A DNA stretch of 64,000 nucleotides. Source: Hybos culiciformis (Eukaryota > Arthropoda > Insecta > Diptera > Hybotidae). The notes under the pieces are model-generated. The model was given only the letters and a program-made list of their open reading frames with translations. It did not search any database and had not been told where the DNA came from. The stretch spans positions 46,997,525 through 47,061,524 of the forward strand of contig OZ023273.1 of assembly GCA_964007475.1 (NCBI GenBank), given 5' to 3'. Made by a program: the position numbers and the translations under genes. This document shows positions 60,638 to 64,000 of the stretch, one piece after another (positions within the stretch are counted from its first letter, which is position 1; every line of letters starts with the position of its first letter).

Positions 60638-61680
60638 CAGGCCCGGCTCGTGGTTTTTTTTGTGTGTGTGCAAGGAATGATTGGCGCCTTTGAAAAAATT
60701 TTCAATTAAATACTCAAAGGCTACAAAAAGCAAGCACTAGCTAAATTCCATTTTTCTTGTCCGATAGTTGATCGAAGTAATTTTTGATCAGTTTTAATTT
60801 TTGGAAAAGTTCTCTCACCTTTAGCAACTGAAACGGGTAAAGTTAGTAATACCACAAAGTAAGCATAAATAAGAGAAATTCATTCCATACAAAAAATTCA
60901 TATTAAAAAAACTAAACAAAAAATGTCGGTCTATATGAAATCACTATCCCAATTGTCGGTAATATGGTGTTCGCATTAGGAGAATATTTGTGGAATATGC
61001 TGTTTTCCGGAATTTTTCAGGAATATGAACATATAAAAAATATTAAGGAATTTGTATATTCCACTTTTATATTCCAGTTTGTCAGGTTTGGAATTCTACA
61101 TTTATAGTACTTTCACTTTTTGAAATTTCGTTATAGTTGGCTACAATTTTTTTTGTCAAATTCGAGTCAAAATGAAGAAAAAACAAAATAAAATTGATAA
61201 AAAGCGAGATAAAAAGTCAAAATTTTCAACAACAAACATTTATTCTCTTTCTCAATTGTTTTTTATACATCATCAAATTCCAGTTCTCATCAAATATTAT
61301 GATGCGAACGGCAATTTGTTTTCCGGAATATAAGTAAATTATAATGCGAACAAGGTATAATGGGATAGCGATTTCATATTTTTTGTTTAATTTTTTTAAA
61401 TTTAAATTTTTTGTATGGAATGAATTTCTCATATTTATACTTCCTTTATGGTAATACCCTTAAATCGGTGCATTTGGAAAGAGTTCTTCAACATTATTGT
61501 TATAAATCCAGTTTAAAATGTTTTCATTTTCAATTTTGCGAGACAACAATTTCGGATAATTTTGTAGTTAGTTTTAGTTGAAATTTAAATTTCATATTGG
61601 CTTGTAGGCGCCTTTTCATTACTGTCGCCTACGGCGCCTGTGTGCAGTGCACAGTTCGCACACGCCTCGAGCCGGGCCTG
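60638..61680 (-). mobile_element. Decayed hAT transposon (1043 bp) with transposase remnant
   Basis: Perfect 13-bp terminal repeats CAGGCCCGGCTCG and CGAGCCGGGCCTG are flanked by the identical 8 bp ACTATACA (60630-60637 and 61681-61688). On the minus strand, 60846-60718 encodes L-T-L-P-V-S-V-A-K-G-E-R-T-F followed by K-I-K and L-R-S-T-I-G-Q-E-K. That is the C-terminal dimerisation region of hAT transposases. A further piece (N-N-V-E-E-L-F-P-N-A-P-I, about 61500-61464) would directly precede it but is cut off by a nested element. It is non-autonomous and broken. Confidence 0.9.
60846..61459. mobile_element. MITE nested inside the hAT relic (about 614 bp), Harbinger-like
   Basis: Long imperfect inverted repeats (about 100 bp) start GTAATACCACAAAG on the left and GGGTATTACCATAAAGG on the inverted right. 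Both include GAGAAATTCATTCCATACAA. TTA stands on both sides (60843-60845 and 61460-61462), a PIF/Harbinger-style 3-bp duplication. It interrupts the transposase frame of the host element, so it inserted later. A similar segment at about 7450-7490 may be a relic of the same family. Confidence 0.65.
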
Positions 61681-61688
61681 ACTATACA

Positions 61689-63111
61689 CATATGAGAATG
61701 TTCTTATGTGGACTCATGATTACATTTTATAATCCTTTCAGACAATAATAATTGTAAATTTTATTTTCAAAGGGTAGAAATAAACTCTTTAATAATGAAA
61801 GCAACATTTTTTTTTCACTGTTTAACATTTTTAACATACAATTTCCGAAAAACCATTACCCTAATAGATATAGATATATACATATAGTATATATTATGTA
61901 TGTATTTGTTTATGTATTTACGAGTACAAAAGAAATAATATAAAAATTAATTGCTGTGAAATAAATGAATTTTCTATTATACTAAACGAATTAACCTGGT
62001 TAAACCATAAAAAAAGACTAGAAGGTATAACCAATTATGGAAATTAGTTTTGGAAAACTTTCTCTTTAATAATTTGCTTTAAAAAAAATTGTATTATATT
62101 TTTTAAAGTTTAAAATAAAATTGTTATACATTAACAAAAATCTATTCAATTCCTTATACACTATTGATAACATACGAATTGAAAATTTCAATTTAAAACA
62201 AATCTAAAAAAGTTAAAAAAAAAAAGTTAGGATAAGAAAAAAAATTAACGAATTTATCGAATAAAATTTGAAAGCCCATATGAATTACAAGTCCTTAATA
62301 ATCGTCAATTCAATAAAAGTCTTCAGGAAGATTAACTTCTTATCGTAAAAGTTTCCTACTTCAAAACAACATATAGTATAAAATTGAAGGTTTTTATTCT
62401 GCTACTGGTTCATGTTTTTTTTTCAACGTAAAACTGAAATAATTTTATGTATATAAGCTCTATTTCAAATTCCAAAAACAAAATCCTGAAATATTTACAT
62501 TCATATGAAATAATAAATTTTTATTTAATTTTTAATTAAAAATCGAACCTTAATTGTATAATTTTTTTTATTATTGTAGACTTTTTCAACTCTTCAAATT
62601 AATTTAAAAATAACAAAATTTTCCATTAAATGATAAGTGCAAGTTTTCGTTTATGGAAATTTTTATTTTCATTTGTCTGTACTTAATTCCACCGATCCAA
62701 ACAATGTTTGATATATGTCATGGCATAGAGAGAATATACAATATACATTATACAAATATCCAATTTAAAACAATTCAATTAAAAAAAATCTGAACAATTT
62801 GTGAATATAGAAATCTGAAAACTTGCACTTTTAAAAAAGAGGTAGCAGTATCAAGTATAGCTATAATTTCTGTATATCTCTTCTCTTGCTGTGTATATAA
62901 ATATGTCGTATCGAACTAGTGGATTATTATTAAAGTAATATTAGCTATTTCTCTTTATTGTGAGGAAAATTTGTTCGTTCTTTTACTTTTTATAATATAT
63001 CTGTCCATGTGAACGAATTTAAGATAAAAAAACCACAATCTAAATTGCAATAGCTTATCCCAGTGTAGAGATGGCGATTTATAGACCGAAAAATAACTCG
63101 TTTAAAAATCA
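61689..63111. other. A/T-rich DNA, no gene seen
   Basis: No coding region, RNA gene or element boundary could be supported here. Confidence 0.5.
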
Positions 63112-63119
63112 GCTATAAG

Positions 63120-63781
63120 TAGGGTTTTCATACTCGGTTATCGAGTACTCGGTTACTCGGTTATTTCCCTGTTTTTTACATTACTCGAAAATCGGTTTTT
63201 CGGCTTTAATACTCGGTTATTATTTAAACTATATTGTAGAGGGAAAATAAATATCAAATGAATTCAAATTTAAAAAAAATATGTAATTAGGCTTGAAAAA
63301 AATATAGTTTTGGTTTTTTGTTTTTAAAATTGCAGTCCAAATTGAAAACTAGTAAGTAAGCTTTGCCAAAAAAATGTTTTGGTTTTTCTTTTTAATATCA
63401 AAATAAGTTTATTCGACAAACTGGAAACTAAGTTTTGATCACGAATAATAGTTCTAATATTGGAAATAATACAAAAGACTTAAAATCTGATTTTAAATAT
63501 TAGATGGAACCAAAAAGCGTACGAAGAATCTTGAATGATTATACGAAGCCTTATTAGCTATTAAGGCAACATCAACCGCAACGGAAAGGGTTAGACCTTA
63601 AACCTCGAATCGTTAGACGTACTAATATTAATTTTATTTTTTTTTTAATAATGATTAATAATCATTTGAATGAAATTTATGTTTTTTTTTAAATACTCGG
63701 TTAATCGAGTACTCGGTTAATTTTGCTAACAGATACTCGAAAACTCGGTTAATTGATTTTGCCGAGTAATTGGAAACCCTA
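63120..63781. mobile_element. hAT-type MITE (662 bp) with ACTCGGTTA subterminal repeats
   Basis: Ends are TAGGGTTTTCATACTCGG and CCGAGTAATTGGAAACCCTA, an imperfect inverted pair. Both sides carry the identical 8 bp GCTATAAG (63112-63119 and 63782-63789), identifying hAT. The motif ACTCGGTTA or its complement is clustered several times within about 110 bp of each end and absent from the middle, as expected for transposase-binding sites. No transposase frame is recognisable inside. Confidence 0.9.
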
Positions 63782-63789
63782 GCTATAAG

Positions 63790-64000
63790 GACCAGCTATA
63801 AATTTATAATTAAAGCTGCGTTATTTTGAAGCAAAACATGTGAAAAACCTTGCATTTATTATTAAATGGTAGCTCGTCCAAAAATGTCTAGCAAATGAAT
63901 TGTAGCAAAAGTTGCTACTCGAAAATTATAATTTTTATTTTTTTTTCTAGCGAAAAAGAAATAACAAAAAAAATTATTTTGCATAATATGAGTTTCTGAA
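63790..64000. other. Terminal A/T-rich DNA
   Basis: Nothing recognisable. A short AGCAAATGAATTGTAGC-type repeat is the only structure. Confidence 0.5.

Overview
The window is very A+T-rich (roughly three quarters A/T), intron-bearing and transposon-laden DNA of an insect, probably a dipteran. The grounds are a takeout/juvenile-hormone-binding-protein (JHBP) gene, a 17.6/297-type errantivirus with an env gene, a Jockey/CR1-type LINE, and many short hAT, PIF/Harbinger-like and TTAA elements. It is a scaffold with two gaps of exactly 200 N (14862-15061 and 46943-47142), so three contigs are present. The species cannot be named from sequence alone.

Layout. 1-13.9 kb: a tRNA-derived SINE head, a palindromic MITE, two hAT-type MITEs, a TTAA-flanked foldback element, then a decayed LINE (9.4-12.1 kb). 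13.9-14.4 kb: the last exon of a takeout-family gene on the minus strand, about 480 bp from gap 1. 15-29 kb: A/T-rich DNA with no gene that I can support. 29.1-36.4 kb: a complete, apparently intact errantivirus with identical 389-bp LTRs, a 4-bp ATAT target duplication, gag, pol and env. 40.9-41.4 kb: a hAT-like element. 41.8-46.5 kb: exons 1-3 of a takeout-family gene on the plus strand. Its introns hold a hAT MITE, a 219-bp tandem array, a SINE fragment and a second copy of the palindromic MITE. 47-64 kb: no supported gene, but a long near-perfect hairpin (51.0-51.5 kb), a 121-bp tandem repeat, a Harbinger-type MITE, a hAT relic with a nested MITE, and another hAT MITE.

The most informative result is that the two takeout gene pieces fit together. 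Exons 1-3 (plus strand, 41763-46471) end in splice phase 2, 471 bp before gap 2. Exon 4 (minus strand, 14382-13944) begins in the matching phase and lies 479 bp from gap 1. Flipping the contig between the two gaps (15062-46942) brings all four exons into line on one strand. The result is a 257-residue protein of normal takeout length. The simplest reading is that the middle contig is scaffolded in the wrong orientation; a true inversion or two split paralogues are the alternatives.

The errantivirus is the only element that looks recently active. It has a predicted -1 frameshift site between gag and pol, a predicted splice acceptor directly before the env start, and a duplicated 5'-leader hairpin whose two copies differ by a compensatory base-pair change.
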